Source: Rhizobium sp. 11515TR (lineage in GTDB: Bacteria > Pseudomonadota > Alphaproteobacteria > Rhizobiales > Rhizobiaceae). From it: 64,000 nucleotides of DNA. The DNA lies in NCBI RefSeq assembly GCF_002277895.1, contig NZ_CP022998.1, forward strand, positions 2,957,501 through 3,021,500, written 5' to 3'. This document shows, piece after piece, positions 39,841 to 49,887 of this stretch (position 1 is the first letter of the stretch; every line of letters begins with the position of its first letter). The position numbers were made by a program, and so were the translations under genes. A model generated the notes under the pieces. The model saw only the letters and a list, made by a program, of their open reading frames with translations, had not been told where the DNA came from and ran no database searches.

Positions 39841-40962
39841 TCACCGCAGCTTCAGGGTGGAAAGGCCAATCATCGCCAGGATGACGGCGACGATCCAGAA
39901 ACGCACGACGACCTGGCTCTCCGTCCAGCCCTTCTTTTCAAAGTGATGGTGGATGGGCGCCATCAGGAACACGCGGCGCTTCGTCATCTTGAAGAAGCCG
40001 ACCTGAATGATGACGGAAAGCGCCTCGAGCACGAAGAGACCGCCGATGATCGCCATGACGATCTCGTGCTTGGTGGCGACGGCAACGGAGCCGATCATGC
40101 CGCCGAGAGCCAGCGAACCGGTATCGCCCATGAAGATTGCCGCGGGCGGCGCGTTGAACCAGAGGAAGCCGAGACCAGCGCCGATGACCGCGCCGAGGAC
40201 CACGGCCAGTTCGCCCGTTCCGGGCACGAAATTGATCGCGAGATAGTCGGCAAAGACAAAGTTGCCGGCGAGGTAGGCGATGATGCCGAAGGAGGCCGCG
40301 GCAATCATCACAGGCACGATCGCCAGCCCATCCAGGCCGTCCGTCAGGTTAACGGCGTTACCGGCGGCAACGATGACGAAGGCGCCGAACAGCACAAAGA
40401 ACATGCCGAGATTGAGCAGTAGGCTCTTGAAGAAGGGGAAGGCGACCGACGAGCCGAAAGTGGAACCGGCTGGGCCGGAGGACAGCGCCGTCGTCATCAT
40501 GAAATAGACGGCAATCGCGGCAATCACGAATTCGATGCCGAGGCGGGCGCGGCCGGAAAAGCCCTTGTCGCTTTGCTTCGTGACCTTCAGATAATCGTCA
40601 TAGAAGCCGATCGCGCCGAAGCCGAGCGTCACGAGCAAGGTAGCGACGACATAGACATTGGCAAGATCAGCCCACAGCAGCGAGGAGACGACGATGCCGG
40701 CCAGGATCATCAGGCCACCCATGGTCGGGGTGCCGGCCTTCTTGAAATGGGTCTGCGGACCATCGGCGCGGATCGGCTGCCCTTTGCCCTGACGCACGCG
40801 CAGGGAGAAGATGATTCGCGGCCCGAAGAGAAAAACGATCAACGCTGACGTGAACAGGGCACCGCCGGTACGGAACGTGATGTATCTGAACAGATTGAGG
40901 AATCTGAAGTGTGTACTGAAAAAATGAATATGGTCCGACAGTTCGGCAAGCCAGATCAGCAT
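39841..40962 (-). CDS. mraY: phospho-MurNAc-pentapeptide translocase
   Basis: Integral membrane transferase placing phospho-MurNAc-pentapeptide on undecaprenyl phosphate to form lipid I. 373 residues, ten helices. Catalytic segments are [27 protein letters not shown] (Asp pair), [14 protein letters not shown] and [12 protein letters not shown] (nucleophilic Asp region), followed by [15 protein letters not shown]. It lies 11 bases after the murF stop. Confidence 0.98.
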   Translation of the reverse strand: MLIWLAELSDHIHFFSTHFRFLNLFRYITFRTGGALFTSALIVFLFGPRIIFSLRVRQGKGQPIRADGPQTHFKKAGTPTMGGLMILAGIVVSSLLWADLANVYVVATLLVTLGFGAIGFYDDYLKVTKQSDKGFSGRARLGIEFVIAAIAVYFMMTTALSSGPAGSTFGSSVAFPFFKSLLLNLGMFFVLFGAFVIVAAGNAVNLTDGLDGLAIVPVMIAAASFGIIAYLAGNFVFADYLAINFVPGTGELAVVLGAVIGAGLGFLWFNAPPAAIFMGDTGSLALGGMIGSVAVATKHEIVMAIIGGLFVLEALSVIIQVGFFKMTKRRVFLMAPIHHHFEKKGWTESQVVVRFWIVAVILAMIGLSTLKLR

Positions 40963-40973
40963 AAGAGCCCTTT

Positions 40974-42434
40974 CTAAAGCCCCTGATGGGTTCGGGGGCT
41001 CGTGTCGGAAAATGCGGGAAATTTGTCAAGCAAGCCCGCAACGATCTTTCCGAACCCCATTCCCAGCGACGATTTCACCATCAAGACATCGCCGGGGGCG
41101 ACAGAATTGAGCGCGAATTCCGAGAGCTCCTCAGTCGTCTCGTGATATTCGACATGAACACTTTCCGGCAGCTCATCCCTCAAAGCAGCCATCTCCGGAC
41201 CAGCCAGCCAGACATGCTCGATGCCAGCCGCAAGCAGCGGCCCCGCGAGGTTGGCATGCACGCGCTGGGCATAATCCCCCATTTCCAACATGTCGCCGAG
41301 CATGGCGATCCGCCTGCCCAGCCGTCCGCCTGGTCCCGCATGCGGCGATGTCGTCGCCAGCAGCGCGATAGCCGCGCGCATGGAGGCAGGATTGGCGTTG
41401 TAGCTTTCGTCGATCAGCGTGAAGTAGCCGTTGCCGATCGCACGCTTATGGCGTTGGCCCCTGCCCTTTTCTGGCTGCAGGTCGGCCAGCGCATCGACCG
41501 CCCGATCCAGATCGGCCTCCACGAGCATGACGGCGCCCAGCACGGCAAGCGCGTTTTCCGCGATATGACGGCCCGGTGCGCCAAGCGCCACTTCCATAGT
41601 CTCGCCGCCGATCGTCAGCCAAAGCGTCGAATTCTCTTCCGAAGCATTGAATTCGGCGAGGCGAACATCGGCCTTCGCATGCTGGCCAAAGCTATGGATA
41701 TGCTCGATGCCGGCCGCCATGGCAGCCTTCTCCAGCATCTCGAACTGATCGTTGTCGTGATTAAGGATGGCATGACCGCCCGGCACGACACCGTCGAATA
41801 TCTCCGCCTTTGCGGCCGCAATCTCGGTGATGCTGTTGAAATTCCCGAGATGGGCCGACGCGATCGTGGTGATGATCGCGACATGCGGTTGCACCATCTT
41901 GACGAGCGGCCTGATTTCTTCGGGATGGTTCATCCCAATCTCAAAAACGCCGAAATCGGTATCTTCCGGCATGCGGGCCAATGTCAGCGGCACGCCCCAA
42001 TGATTGTTGAAGGAAGCAACGGAGGCATGCACCTTGCCCGAAGGCGTCAGCGCGCGGCGCAGCATCTCCTTGGTCGTCGTCTTGCCGACCGAACCGGTGA
42101 CGGCGATGATTTTCGCCTGCGTGCGCTTGCGGGCGGCAACACCGAGCCGCGCAAGCGCCGCCAAGACGTCATCGACGATCACCTTCGGTACTGTCAGGCT
42201 GCCCATCGCCGGCAGCCGTGCCTCGCTGATCACGATGAAAGCGGCGCCGTTCGCCATAGCGATATTGGCATAGTCATGGCCGTCGACGCGATCGCCCTTG
42301 ATGGCAAAAAAGGCCTCGCCCGGCTGGATGGAACGACTGTCTATGGAAATGCCCGCAATGCCCTCAGGCAGCGATCCGACAAAGCGGCCCGAGATTGCAG
42401 CGATCAGATCCTCAGTTGTCCATAGCCAGCTCAA
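40974..42434 (-). CDS. murF: UDP-MurNAc-tripeptide D-Ala-D-Ala ligase
   Basis: Adds D-Ala-D-Ala to the tripeptide with ATP; cytoplasmic. 486 residues. [27 protein letters not shown] is the uracil-binding N domain, the P-loop is [30 protein letters not shown] and the [11 protein letters not shown] segment are conserved. The start overlaps the murE stop by 4 bases. Confidence 0.97.
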   Translation of the reverse strand: MSWLWTTEDLIAAISGRFVGSLPEGIAGISIDSRSIQPGEAFFAIKGDRVDGHDYANIAMANGAAFIVISEARLPAMGSLTVPKVIVDDVLAALARLGVAARKRTQAKIIAVTGSVGKTTTKEMLRRALTPSGKVHASVASFNNHWGVPLTLARMPEDTDFGVFEIGMNHPEEIRPLVKMVQPHVAIITTIASAHLGNFNSITEIAAAKAEIFDGVVPGGHAILNHDNDQFEMLEKAAMAAGIEHIHSFGQHAKADVRLAEFNASEENSTLWLTIGGETMEVALGAPGRHIAENALAVLGAVMLVEADLDRAVDALADLQPEKGRGQRHKRAIGNGYFTLIDESYNANPASMRAAIALLATTSPHAGPGGRLGRRIAMLGDMLEMGDYAQRVHANLAGPLLAAGIEHVWLAGPEMAALRDELPESVHVEYHETTEELSEFALNSVAPGDVLMVKSSLGMGFGKIVAGLLDKFPAFSDTSPRTHQGL

Positions 42435-43894
42435 GACTTCAAATCCTCCAATGCTTTGCGCAATTCGGCATGATCGGAGAATGGCAGCGTGACACTGCCG
42501 ATCGTCTGACCTTCCTCATGCCCCTTGCCGGCAACGATCAGTGTATCGCCGGATTTCAGCAGGCCGACAGCCTTGCGGATCGCTTCGGCGCGATCGCCGA
42601 TCTCCGTCGCGCAAGCGGCACCCGCCATGATCTCCGAGCGGATCGTCGCCGGATCCTCAGAGCGCGGGTTGTCATCGGTGACAATGACGACATCGGCCAG
42701 GCGGCAGGCGATCTCGCCCATGATCGGACGCTTGCCGCGATCGCGGTCGCCGCCACAGCCGAAGACGACAATGACCCGGCCCGTCGTAAACGGCCGCACC
42801 GAATTCAGGACGTTTTCCAGGGCATCCGGCTTGTGGGCATAGTCGACATAGGCGAGCGCGCCGTCATGCGTATGACCGACAAGCTCCAGGCGGCCCGATG
42901 CGCCGACAAGCTTTTCGAGTGCCGCGATGGCGACCGGTGCGGCAACGCCCGTCGAAATCGCGAGACCCGCAGCGACAAGTGCATTGGCGATCTGGAAATC
43001 TCCGGCAAGCGGAATGTGAACTTCGAAGATGTCGTCGCCGACATGCACTTCGGCAATTTGCTTATGGCGGAAGTGCTCGACGCGCTTCAGCGTCAGGAAA
43101 TCACCTTTACGGCCGACGGTACGAACATCCTGCCCGGCATCGCGCGCTGCTTCGATTGCCTGGGGAGACCAGGTATCGTCTGCGAAGATGACAGCCGGTG
43201 AACCCTTCGGGAGCAAATCGCGGAACAGCCGCATCTTGGCGGCCATATAGTCCTCCACCGTCGGATGGTAATCCATGTGATCACGGCCGAGATTGGTGAA
43301 GGCAGCGGCAGCAAGCTTCACGCCATCAAGCCTGAATTGGTCGAGGCCATGGCTGGATGCTTCCATGGCTGCATGCGTAACGCCCTCGTTCGCCAGTTCG
43401 GCCAGCAACTTGTGTAGCGACACCGGATCGGGCGTCGTCAGCGCGCCATATTCGTTGCGGGTCGGCGAAACGACGCCCGTCGTGCCGATCATGGCGGCCG
43501 GATGGCCGGCATAGGCCCAGATCTGGCGCGTAAAGGAAGCAACCGAAGTCTTGCCGGCTGTACCCGTCACCGCCACCATGGTTTCCGGCTGGCGTCCGTA
43601 AAAACGGGAAGCGGCGACAGCGAGAAACCGGCGCGGCTCCCCAACCTGCAGCAGCGGCACGTTACCGGCATCGGCCACATGACCCGCAACTATAACGGAA
43701 GCGCCGCGCGAAACGGCATCGGCGATGAAACTTGCTCCATCCGCCTTCGTGCCGACAACGGCGACAAAGGCCATGCCTGGCGCCACCTTACGGCTGTCGG
43801 CGGAGATCCCGCTTATCTCGAGATCGCCAAGCGCTCCGCCAATATGTGTGTTGAGTTCCGGAAACTCATTTCCGGTAATATCCCGCAAGTTCAT
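42431..43894 (-). CDS. murE: UDP-MurNAc-L-Ala-D-Glu:meso-DAP ligase
   Basis: Adds the third stem residue with ATP; cytoplasmic. 487 residues. [26 protein letters not shown] is the N domain, the P-loop is [19 protein letters not shown], and the substrate motif DDNPRSEDP marks meso-diaminopimelate specificity. [19 protein letters not shown] contains the region of the carbamylated Lys. It overlaps murF by 4 bases; a 66-base gap separates it from ftsI. Confidence 0.98.
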   Translation of the reverse strand: MNLRDITGNEFPELNTHIGGALGDLEISGISADSRKVAPGMAFVAVVGTKADGASFIADAVSRGASVIVAGHVADAGNVPLLQVGEPRRFLAVAASRFYGRQPETMVAVTGTAGKTSVASFTRQIWAYAGHPAAMIGTTGVVSPTRNEYGALTTPDPVSLHKLLAELANEGVTHAAMEASSHGLDQFRLDGVKLAAAAFTNLGRDHMDYHPTVEDYMAAKMRLFRDLLPKGSPAVIFADDTWSPQAIEAARDAGQDVRTVGRKGDFLTLKRVEHFRHKQIAEVHVGDDIFEVHIPLAGDFQIANALVAAGLAISTGVAAPVAIAALEKLVGASGRLELVGHTHDGALAYVDYAHKPDALENVLNSVRPFTTGRVIVVFGCGGDRDRGKRPIMGEIACRLADVVIVTDDNPRSEDPATIRSEIMAGAACATEIGDRAEAIRKAVGLLKSGDTLIVAGKGHEEGQTIGSVTLPFSDHAELRKALEDLKS

Positions 43895-43960
43895 CGAATA
43901 TACTTTTCGCCTTCTCGATCAGTCCGCCCCTCGCGAATCGACGTGTGTATTCTTTCACGC

Positions 43961-45715
43961 TTAATAAGACGCCAGCAAGGCCGAGTCATCTTTTCCAAAA
44001 TTGGGCTGTACCCCGAGAATTGGCGCCGCGCGAGCGACGATGTCGCGGGCGATCGGCAAGGCCGTGAAGGCCGAAATCGTCCCGCCGCCGCGCTCGCCGC
44101 TCTTGGGCTCATCGATGAATGTCATGACGATGTATTGCGGATTGTCGATCGGAAACACGGCCATGAAGGTATTGAAGTTCAGCGTATTGGAATACCGACC
44201 GTTGACCACCTTATCGGCCGTGCCGGTCTTGCTGCCGACATTGTAGCCAGGAACGCGGGCATTACGACCCGAGCCCCGGGTGCCGTTGAACTCGAGCAGG
44301 AAGCGCACGTCATCGCTGGTGCTCTTCTTGACGACCATCTTGGCGATGGCGTCGGCCTGGTCGCGCGTGCGCGGCAGGAAGGTCGGCTCGATCAGCTTGC
44401 CGCCGTTGACGAGTGCTGCTCCCGCGACAGCTGTCTGCAAGGGCGTCGTCGAGACGCCGTGACCGAAGGAGATCGTGATCGAATTGATCTTCTTCCAGAC
44501 GCGTGGCTGCGACGGCATCTTCACCTCGGGTAATTCGGTCTGCATCTTCGTGAGCAGGCCGATCCGGGTGAGGAACTCCTTATGGCCCTCGATGCCGACA
44601 AGATCGGCGATCTTGGCCGTGCCGATGTTCGAGGAATACTGGAAGATTTCGGGAACCGTCAAAACGCGACGCTGACCGTGGAAATCCTTGATGGTAAAGC
44701 CACCGATGCGGATCGGATTAGTGGCATCGAAGGCATCACGCAATGTCACCTTGCCATCATCCAGCGCCATTGCCATGGTGAAGGTCTTAAAGGTCGACCC
44801 CATTTCGAACGTGCCGTTCGTCATGCGGTTGAGCCAGCCTTCCGTGGCACCCTCGTTCGGATAGTTCGGATCGAAGTCCGGAGCCGAGGCCATACCGAGA
44901 ACTTCGCCGGTGTGGACGTCGAGGACTGCGGCACCTGCACCCTTGGCCTGGAAATTCTTGACGGCGTTGACGACCGCATCGCGAACGATGCCCTGTACGC
45001 GCAGATCGATGGAAAGCTTCACCGGCTGCAGCGGCTGATCGTTGGTCATGCCGGCGGCCGCCAGATCGGCGAGCCCCTGGTCGTCGATATATTTCTCCAT
45101 GCCCGCAACGCCGCGATTGTCGATGTTGACATAGCCGAGAATGTGGGGAGCGGTCGTGCCGCCCGGATAGAAGCGGCGCTTCTCCGGACGGAAGCCGATG
45201 CCGGGAATGCCGAGCGCCAAAATCTGGTTCTGCTGCTTCGGCGTCAGCTGCCGACGGAGCCAAGCAAAGTGCGAGGATTTCGCCGAAAGCTTCTTGTAGG
45301 TGGATTTGGTATCAAGGTCCGGCAGAACCTTGCGCAATTCCTCGACGGCTTCGTCCGCGTCGATGATCTTGTTCGGCTCGGCAAACAGTGAGACCGTGCG
45401 GATGTCGGTTGCCAGCAGGGCGCCATTGCGGTCGACGATATCAGGCCGCGAGGCCATCAGACGATCCGGCGGCAGAATGCTTGACGTCATCTCAGGCAAT
45501 GTCATGGCGAATTGGACAAGCCGGCCGCCGATCACGCAATAGACGGCGACGAAGCTTGCGACCAAAAGGACGACGCGGCTCTTTGCCTGATTGGACTTGC
45601 GCTTGCGCGCACCCTCAAAGCTCGAACGAGAAAAGCCGTCGCTCGGGCGATTATTGCCGTCAGTGGAGAAATGGGCCTTGCTCTTCAGGACCATGATGCG
45701 CGAAAGAAAAGACAT
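43961..45715 (-). CDS. ftsI: septal transpeptidase FtsI (PBP3)
   Basis: Class B penicillin-binding protein cross-linking septal peptidoglycan, with FtsW. 584 residues: a basic cytoplasmic N-terminus, one membrane helix at about 47-67, a pedestal domain, then the transpeptidase. Active-site motifs are Ser307-x-x-Lys310 (GSTFK), Ser361-Ser-Asn (YSSN) and Lys496-Thr-Gly (SKTGTA). Its ATG overlaps the ftsL stop as TAATG, with GAGGG just upstream. The target class is beta-lactam sensitive. Confidence 0.98.
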   Translation of the reverse strand: MSFLSRIMVLKSKAHFSTDGNNRPSDGFSRSSFEGARKRKSNQAKSRVVLLVASFVAVYCVIGGRLVQFAMTLPEMTSSILPPDRLMASRPDIVDRNGALLATDIRTVSLFAEPNKIIDADEAVEELRKVLPDLDTKSTYKKLSAKSSHFAWLRRQLTPKQQNQILALGIPGIGFRPEKRRFYPGGTTAPHILGYVNIDNRGVAGMEKYIDDQGLADLAAAGMTNDQPLQPVKLSIDLRVQGIVRDAVVNAVKNFQAKGAGAAVLDVHTGEVLGMASAPDFDPNYPNEGATEGWLNRMTNGTFEMGSTFKTFTMAMALDDGKVTLRDAFDATNPIRIGGFTIKDFHGQRRVLTVPEIFQYSSNIGTAKIADLVGIEGHKEFLTRIGLLTKMQTELPEVKMPSQPRVWKKINSITISFGHGVSTTPLQTAVAGAALVNGGKLIEPTFLPRTRDQADAIAKMVVKKSTSDDVRFLLEFNGTRGSGRNARVPGYNVGSKTGTADKVVNGRYSNTLNFNTFMAVFPIDNPQYIVMTFIDEPKSGERGGGTISAFTALPIARDIVARAAPILGVQPNFGKDDSALLASY

Positions 45716-46236
45716 TAATCCCTCACCGATCCCGTTGCCATGTTGTCAACATCCTGCTTCTTGCGCTTGGCAAGAGCAGGCGGTTTCGGTCGCGGCGCCG
45801 GAGCCGCGGCAACATCGGCGATGGCCTTCCTGATCTGCGCATCCGTCGTATCGCCATTGCTTGAAGCCATCGACGCGCCGCTCTTGGCACCGCCTGCCTT
45901 GCCGCTCTTCGGATCGTTGGAGGCCGTTACACTCGGCGGCGGAAGCTGCGAGCGCAGCATCGGCAATTCACTCGGCTGAACGATCGCCGTCGAGAGCGTC
46001 GGCTGCAGCTGAAGTTCGCTGTTATAGGTGTTGACGAGGCGTTCGAGCCGGTTCGGCTGAGAAACCAGTGCCCAGTCCGCCTTGAGGAGATCGATCGTAT
46101 CCCTTTCAAGCTTGATTTCGGATTCGAGGCGGCGAACCTCTTCCAGCTTCAGCTCGGCACGATGCTTGATCGTATAGGTCACGCTGGCCATGGCCGTCAT
46201 GACGCCGATCAGCACAATGTCAAAAGTCTTCAGCAT
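45715..46236 (-). CDS. ftsL: cell division protein FtsL (alphaproteobacterial type)
   Basis: Small bitopic divisome protein that normally pairs with FtsB and FtsQ. 173 residues from ATG 46236 (MLKTFDIVLIGVMTAMASV), with a GGGGG stretch 9 bases before it inside the end of rsmH. There is one membrane helix at about 4-22, then a coiled coil (IKHRAELKLEEVRRLESEIKLERDTIDLLKADWALV). The Ala/Pro/Lys-rich tail beyond residue 85 is longer than in gamma-proteobacteria and has no known domain. Identification rests on position between rsmH and ftsI plus the coiled coil. Confidence 0.88.
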   Translation of the reverse strand: MLKTFDIVLIGVMTAMASVTYTIKHRAELKLEEVRRLESEIKLERDTIDLLKADWALVSQPNRLERLVNTYNSELQLQPTLSTAIVQPSELPMLRSQLPPPSVTASNDPKSGKAGGAKSGASMASSNGDTTDAQIRKAIADVAAAPAPRPKPPALAKRKKQDVDNMATGSVRD

Positions 46237-46237
46237 T

Positions 46238-47263
46238 TTAGCCCCCAAGCTTTCCAAGACTGGCGAGACTGGGCAGATCGAAGATCGAAAGATCTGCCAC
46301 CCCTGCCGGAGCCAAGGTGCGAACCCCCGCACGCAACTTGGCCGAACGAGCGCGTGGATTAGCTTCCGCCTCAGCATCCCCAGCAGAAATCATCGACTTA
46401 CCGACGGGCTCGAAGGTGGCAGGCCGCTCGTTCACGATCGGCATGTGACGCGATCCGGCGGCACGACCCGAGCGGTCGGCAAAGAACTTCTTGACGATGC
46501 GATCCTCCAGCGAATGGAAGGTCACGACGACGAGGCGCCCGCCCGGCTTGAGGGCGCGCTCGGCGGCAAACAACGCCTGAGCCAGCTCACCGAGCTCGTC
46601 ATTGACGAAAATCCGCAGGGCCTGAAAGACCCGCGTCGCTGGATGAATCTTGTCCTTCGCCTTTCGCGGCGTCACGACCTCGATCAACCCGGCCAGATCG
46701 CGAGTGGTCACGAAAGGAGCTTCCGCGCGCCGCTTCTCGATCGCATGAGCGATGCGCGGCGCCTGCTTTTCCTCGCCCAGAAACACGAAGATACGAATGA
46801 GATCGGCAAGCTTTGCACGGTTGACGACATCGGCGGCCGAGACACCACTTGCCGACATGCGCATGTCGAGCGGGCCGTTCTTGTTGAAGGAGAAACCGCG
46901 CTCGGCCTCGTCGAGCTGCATGGAGGAAACGCCGATATCGAGCACGACGCCATCAAGGCCGCCGTCGGGCGCATGATCAGCCAGATGAGAAAACTGCGAT
47001 TGAATAAGTTTCAGGTGGCCGGCGTGGGCGGAAACGAGCACCTGCCCCGCAGCAATCGCCGTCGGATCGCGATCGAGCGCGATCACATTGGCGCCGGCCT
47101 TGAGGATGGCTGAGGTATAGCCGCCAGCCCCGAACGTTCCATCGAGGATGACCTTGCCAGGCGCCGGAGCCAGCGCCTCCAACACCTCGGGAAGAAGAAC
47201 CGGAATGTGACGAACCGGTCCGCCACCGGCATCAGAAGAACCTCCGCCTGAATTCGCCGCCAT
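46238..47263 (-). CDS. rsmH: 16S rRNA m4C1402 methyltransferase
   Basis: Methylates N4 of C1402 in 16S rRNA (older name mraW); cytoplasmic. 341 residues from ATG 47263 with GGGGAAACGGA upstream. The SAM motif is [17 protein letters not shown]. Also seen are [43 protein letters not shown] and [16 protein letters not shown], all family signatures. The frame is open far upstream through mraZ, but coding character begins here. It lies 14 bases after the mraZ stop. Confidence 0.97.
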   Translation of the reverse strand: MAANSGGGSSDAGGGPVRHIPVLLPEVLEALAPAPGKVILDGTFGAGGYTSAILKAGANVIALDRDPTAIAAGQVLVSAHAGHLKLIQSQFSHLADHAPDGGLDGVVLDIGVSSMQLDEAERGFSFNKNGPLDMRMSASGVSAADVVNRAKLADLIRIFVFLGEEKQAPRIAHAIEKRRAEAPFVTTRDLAGLIEVVTPRKAKDKIHPATRVFQALRIFVNDELGELAQALFAAERALKPGGRLVVVTFHSLEDRIVKKFFADRSGRAAGSRHMPIVNERPATFEPVGKSMISAGDAEAEANPRARSAKLRAGVRTLAPAGVADLSIFDLPSLASLGKLGG

Positions 47264-47277
47264 TCCGTTTCCCCGCT

Positions 47278-47718
47278 CTATTCCGAGCGCCTGCCCGCCA
47301 GCCTGCGCTCCTCTCGTGCCTGCGACTGCAAGGCCAGAAAGGCCTCCGGTCGCCACAATTGAAAATGATCCGCCCGACCGACGAAAGTTACCTCGCTTGC
47401 GATCCCGGTGAAGTCGCGAATGAAATCCGTGACCATCAGCCGCCCTTCCGCATCGAGCCTCATGAAGACCCCGCCCCCGTGAATGAGGAGCGACATCTGG
47501 TTCGCCGCCGGCGAAAATGGATCGTCCGCAGCAATCTGCCGCTCGAAGCGATCGAGCAGATCGAGACCGCCGACGCTGATCGCCGGAAACACAAAATCCT
47601 GAAAGCAGTACAGCTCCTGGATATTGCGTTCGGCCAACACAGAACGAAACGCCGCCGGCACGGAAACCCGCCCCTTGGAATCGATCCGGTTGGTCGCATT
47701 TGACAGGAAGCGGTTCAT
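47278..47718 (-). CDS. mraZ: MraZ transcriptional regulator
   Basis: AbrB-like DNA-binding protein at the head of the dcw cluster, known in E. coli to repress its own operon. 146 residues from ATG 47718 ([21 protein letters not shown]); an ATG 4 codons upstream is possible. Two SpoVT/AbrB repeats are seen: N-terminal [19 protein letters not shown] and C-terminal [17 protein letters not shown]. Its likely binding boxes are at 47895-47930, overlapping a promoter about 180 bases upstream, which implies a long leader mRNA. Confidence 0.96.
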   Translation of the reverse strand: MNRFLSNATNRIDSKGRVSVPAAFRSVLAERNIQELYCFQDFVFPAISVGGLDLLDRFERQIAADDPFSPAANQMSLLIHGGGVFMRLDAEGRLMVTDFIRDFTGIASEVTFVGRADHFQLWRPEAFLALQSQAREERRLAGRRSE

Positions 47719-47894
47719 GACGCGAAACACCCGTCCCCCATGACCCGCAAGCCGCTACTCGCCTACAGGCACAGCCAAAATCGGACACAGCTTCGCAGGC
47801 CGAAAGAGCCGACACCCCTTCAACACTCCCAGAACGGGAGCAATCATGGCTTTGCGATAAGTGGGCTCTGATTTGCCCTTGTGCAGTGTTTTTT

Positions 47895-47930
47895 TGGGAT
47901 ACCATGGGACCATATGGGCGTCAATGGGAT
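47895..47930 (-). promoter_or_regulatory. dcw promoter with four MraZ boxes
   Basis: On the plus strand TGGG occurs at 47895, 47905, 47915 and 47925, a strict 10-bp period, giving the box pattern TGGGN with 5-base spacers known for MraZ. On the minus strand TTGACG (47924-47919), a 17-bp spacer and TATCCC (47901-47896) form a sigma-70-like promoter for mraZ, fully covered by the boxes. Binding would therefore block transcription. The boxes read opposite to mraZ, which I flag as a point to check. Confidence 0.72.
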
Positions 47931-47980
47931 GAAGCCACGTCAGACGTGGCCGCAGCCTGAATATTCATAAGACGTTAAGT

Positions 47981-47995
47981 TTAACGAAAGGTTAG
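47981..47995 (-). promoter_or_regulatory. possible CtrA binding site
   Basis: TTAA-CGAAAGG-TTAG matches 7 of 8 positions of the alphaproteobacterial CtrA consensus TTAA-N7-TTAA. It lies about 57 bp upstream of the proposed mraZ -35. Such short sites occur by chance, so support is positional. Confidence 0.35.
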
Positions 47996-48150
47996 GATCG
48001 GCTTCAGGATACGTCGCGAAACAGATTGTTTTCACAAGCTAAAACCCTCGCCTATCGAGGGCTGAAAGCCTTGAAATGCAGGGCATTCGGCAGCTTCAAA
48101 AATTATTTGGCGGTTGTCTTGGACGCGCCGCCCGAAGTAGCGCGATGATT

Positions 48151-48552
48151 TGCCAGTTGGCCTGTAAGCCGGGTTCTGTATGGCTCCGGCCAAGGCCGGA
48201 ACGTGGCAGCCATTCATCTGGGACGCCGCTTGCGCGACGCCTCGTGCAACCCACCCGGATGACCGGCCCGGAAACAGGCTGGAGCGCTTGCGCACTCCGT
48301 GTCATCCCTATTCGGTTTTGCTCCCGGTGGGGTTTTCCGTGCCGTCGCTGTTGCCAGAGACGCGGTGGGCTCTTACCCCACCCTTTCACCCTTACCCGAT
48401 CCGGAGATCGGGCGGTTTGCTTTCTGTGGCACTTTCCCTGAGGTTACCCCCGCCGGACGTTATCCGGCACCGTGTTTCCGTGGAGCCCGGACTTTCCTCA
48501 CCCCATCGCCTTTCGGCATTGATGAAGCGCGGCTGCCCGGCCAACTGGCAAA
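48151..48552 (-). ncRNA. rnpB: RNase P RNA
   Basis: Catalytic RNA that trims the 5' leader of tRNA precursors; about 400 nt, alphaproteobacterial type A. On the minus strand the 5' part contains the universal GAGGAAAGTCCGGGCTCC and the 3' part ends with ACAGAACCCGGCTTACAGGCC. The ends pair as the P1 helix (GCCAGTTGGCC near 48550 with GGCCAACTGGC near 48152-48162), which fixes the approximate limits to within a few bases. The protein partner gene rnpA is not in the window. Confidence 0.95.
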
Positions 48553-48615
48553 GGCTCATTAACCGAGACCGCCCGCAATTGCCACCGAAATATGCTGGTT
48601 TGTGAAGAGCGGATG

Positions 48616-49809
48616 TCAGTTGCGGAAATGCGCTGAGAAATCCGTGCTGTAGCCTTCGTCCTTGATTCGGCCTGTAAGCAGCAGTTCCGCCCCGAGCCGT
48701 CCGATTTCATCGGAACTCTTGGCGGCTGTACCGCAGCCACCTGTCAGAACAGCAACACGAGACGAAGAGGTATAGCCGATCATGGGATAGCCCGTTAGCG
48801 AATAGGAGACGGCACAGGAATTGGTGAAAGCCGGTGGCCGCCTCACTCCTGGAACGAGCTCATGGAATATTCGCACCAGATGCTCGCGAGCCTTGTCGCG
48901 GCCGGCGGTGCGGAACCAGGCGCGCAGTTCCGCTTCGGTCTTGAATTGCAGATCATCGGGATCGCCACCAATCTTCATGTAATATTTGCCGTCCGGATAG
49001 CGGATCGGCGGCAGCATATAGATGCTGTCCACATCATCAGCCGCCTTCGATATCAGCGATGGCATGCCGGAAAGGGCTTGGGCTTCCGCCTCGCTCACCT
49101 CGAAGAAAGTGACCGTGCGGCCATAAACCTTCATCTCAACAGGTCGCGGCAAGAGATTCTCGGCAATGGAGAAACCGCCGGCGGCGAGCAATATTTTTTC
49201 GGCGCGGAATGTCTCGCCCTCGGCGGTCGTCACGACAGCTAGGCCGCCCTCGTCGCGGATCGACAGCGCCGTCTGCTTGATCACGCGCGCGCCTGCCTTT
49301 TCCGCCAGCAGGGATTGTGCCTTGACCAGCCGGCGCGGGCTGATATGGCCGGCCCCATGCGGTTCGAAGACCCCTTCGCTTCCCGATGCGAAGGAGAAGA
49401 AGGGAAACTTCACCTTGAGTTCGGCATCATCGAGAATATCGGTTTGCACGCCGAGCCGCCTGGCCGCTTCCACGACATCGCCGACATAAGCTATTTCACC
49501 GTCCCGCTCCGGCCCGACAACAAGGCAGCCGACCGGAGCATAGAATTGAATGCCGCTATCCCGTTCGATATCCGCATAACGGCCGATCGAACGGTTTGCG
49601 AGACGGGCCCAGTCCGTGTCCGGGTCAATCGTGCGGGTGATGCGGCCTTCGTCGTAATGACTGCCGAATACCCCCTGATGGCTGGCACGATCTTCAGGTT
49701 CATCCGGCCCAATGACGGCAACGCCGTCCGTTTGGTTCGCCAGGTGACGGGCAGCGGCTGCCCCCATCATGCCCCGGCCAACGACGATGAACCTGAAATC
49801 CACTGCCAT
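48616..49809 (-). CDS. FAD-dependent oxidoreductase (DAO / sarcosine-oxidase-like)
   Basis: Flavoprotein of 397 residues oxidising an amine or amino acid, substrate unknown. The N-terminal dinucleotide fold is FIVVGRGMMGAAAARHLA (GxGxxG with R in place of the usual second residue). HQGVFGSHYDEGRITR resembles the FAD loop with a basic residue seen in sarcosine and N-methyltryptophan oxidases. The C-terminal FAD segment is AVSYSLTGYPMIGYT with VLTGGCGTAAKSSDEIG, whose Cys may be the covalent flavin site as in monomeric sarcosine oxidase. ATG 49809 is chosen over a start 6 codons earlier; GAGGGTT lies upstream. Confidence 0.85.
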   Translation of the reverse strand: MAVDFRFIVVGRGMMGAAAARHLANQTDGVAVIGPDEPEDRASHQGVFGSHYDEGRITRTIDPDTDWARLANRSIGRYADIERDSGIQFYAPVGCLVVGPERDGEIAYVGDVVEAARRLGVQTDILDDAELKVKFPFFSFASGSEGVFEPHGAGHISPRRLVKAQSLLAEKAGARVIKQTALSIRDEGGLAVVTTAEGETFRAEKILLAAGGFSIAENLLPRPVEMKVYGRTVTFFEVSEAEAQALSGMPSLISKAADDVDSIYMLPPIRYPDGKYYMKIGGDPDDLQFKTEAELRAWFRTAGRDKAREHLVRIFHELVPGVRRPPAFTNSCAVSYSLTGYPMIGYTSSSRVAVLTGGCGTAAKSSDEIGRLGAELLLTGRIKDEGYSTDFSAHFRN

Positions 49810-49887
49810 ACTGTAACCCTCATCCACAGTCGCGATTTCGATAGCACGGAAAACGATTCCGCCCTACCCGAAATCCCAGCGTGAATG

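Larger units (their letters stand above)
47719..48150. other. mraZ leader and promoter region
   Basis: These 432 bases between mraZ and rnpB hold the dcw promoter, four MraZ-type boxes, a CtrA-like site and the 3' flank of rnpB. I see no gene here. The interval from the proposed -10 to the mraZ start (about 175 bases) would be untranslated leader. Confidence 0.6.

Noticed and set aside
40986..42425. 479-codon plus-strand frame opposite murF
   Set aside because: Mirror image of murF with shadow-like composition; murF is complete with all motifs.
46238..47905. 555-codon version of rsmH
   Set aside because: The first 214 codons overlap mraZ in another frame and the mraZ promoter. ATG 47263 with a strong site is the real start.
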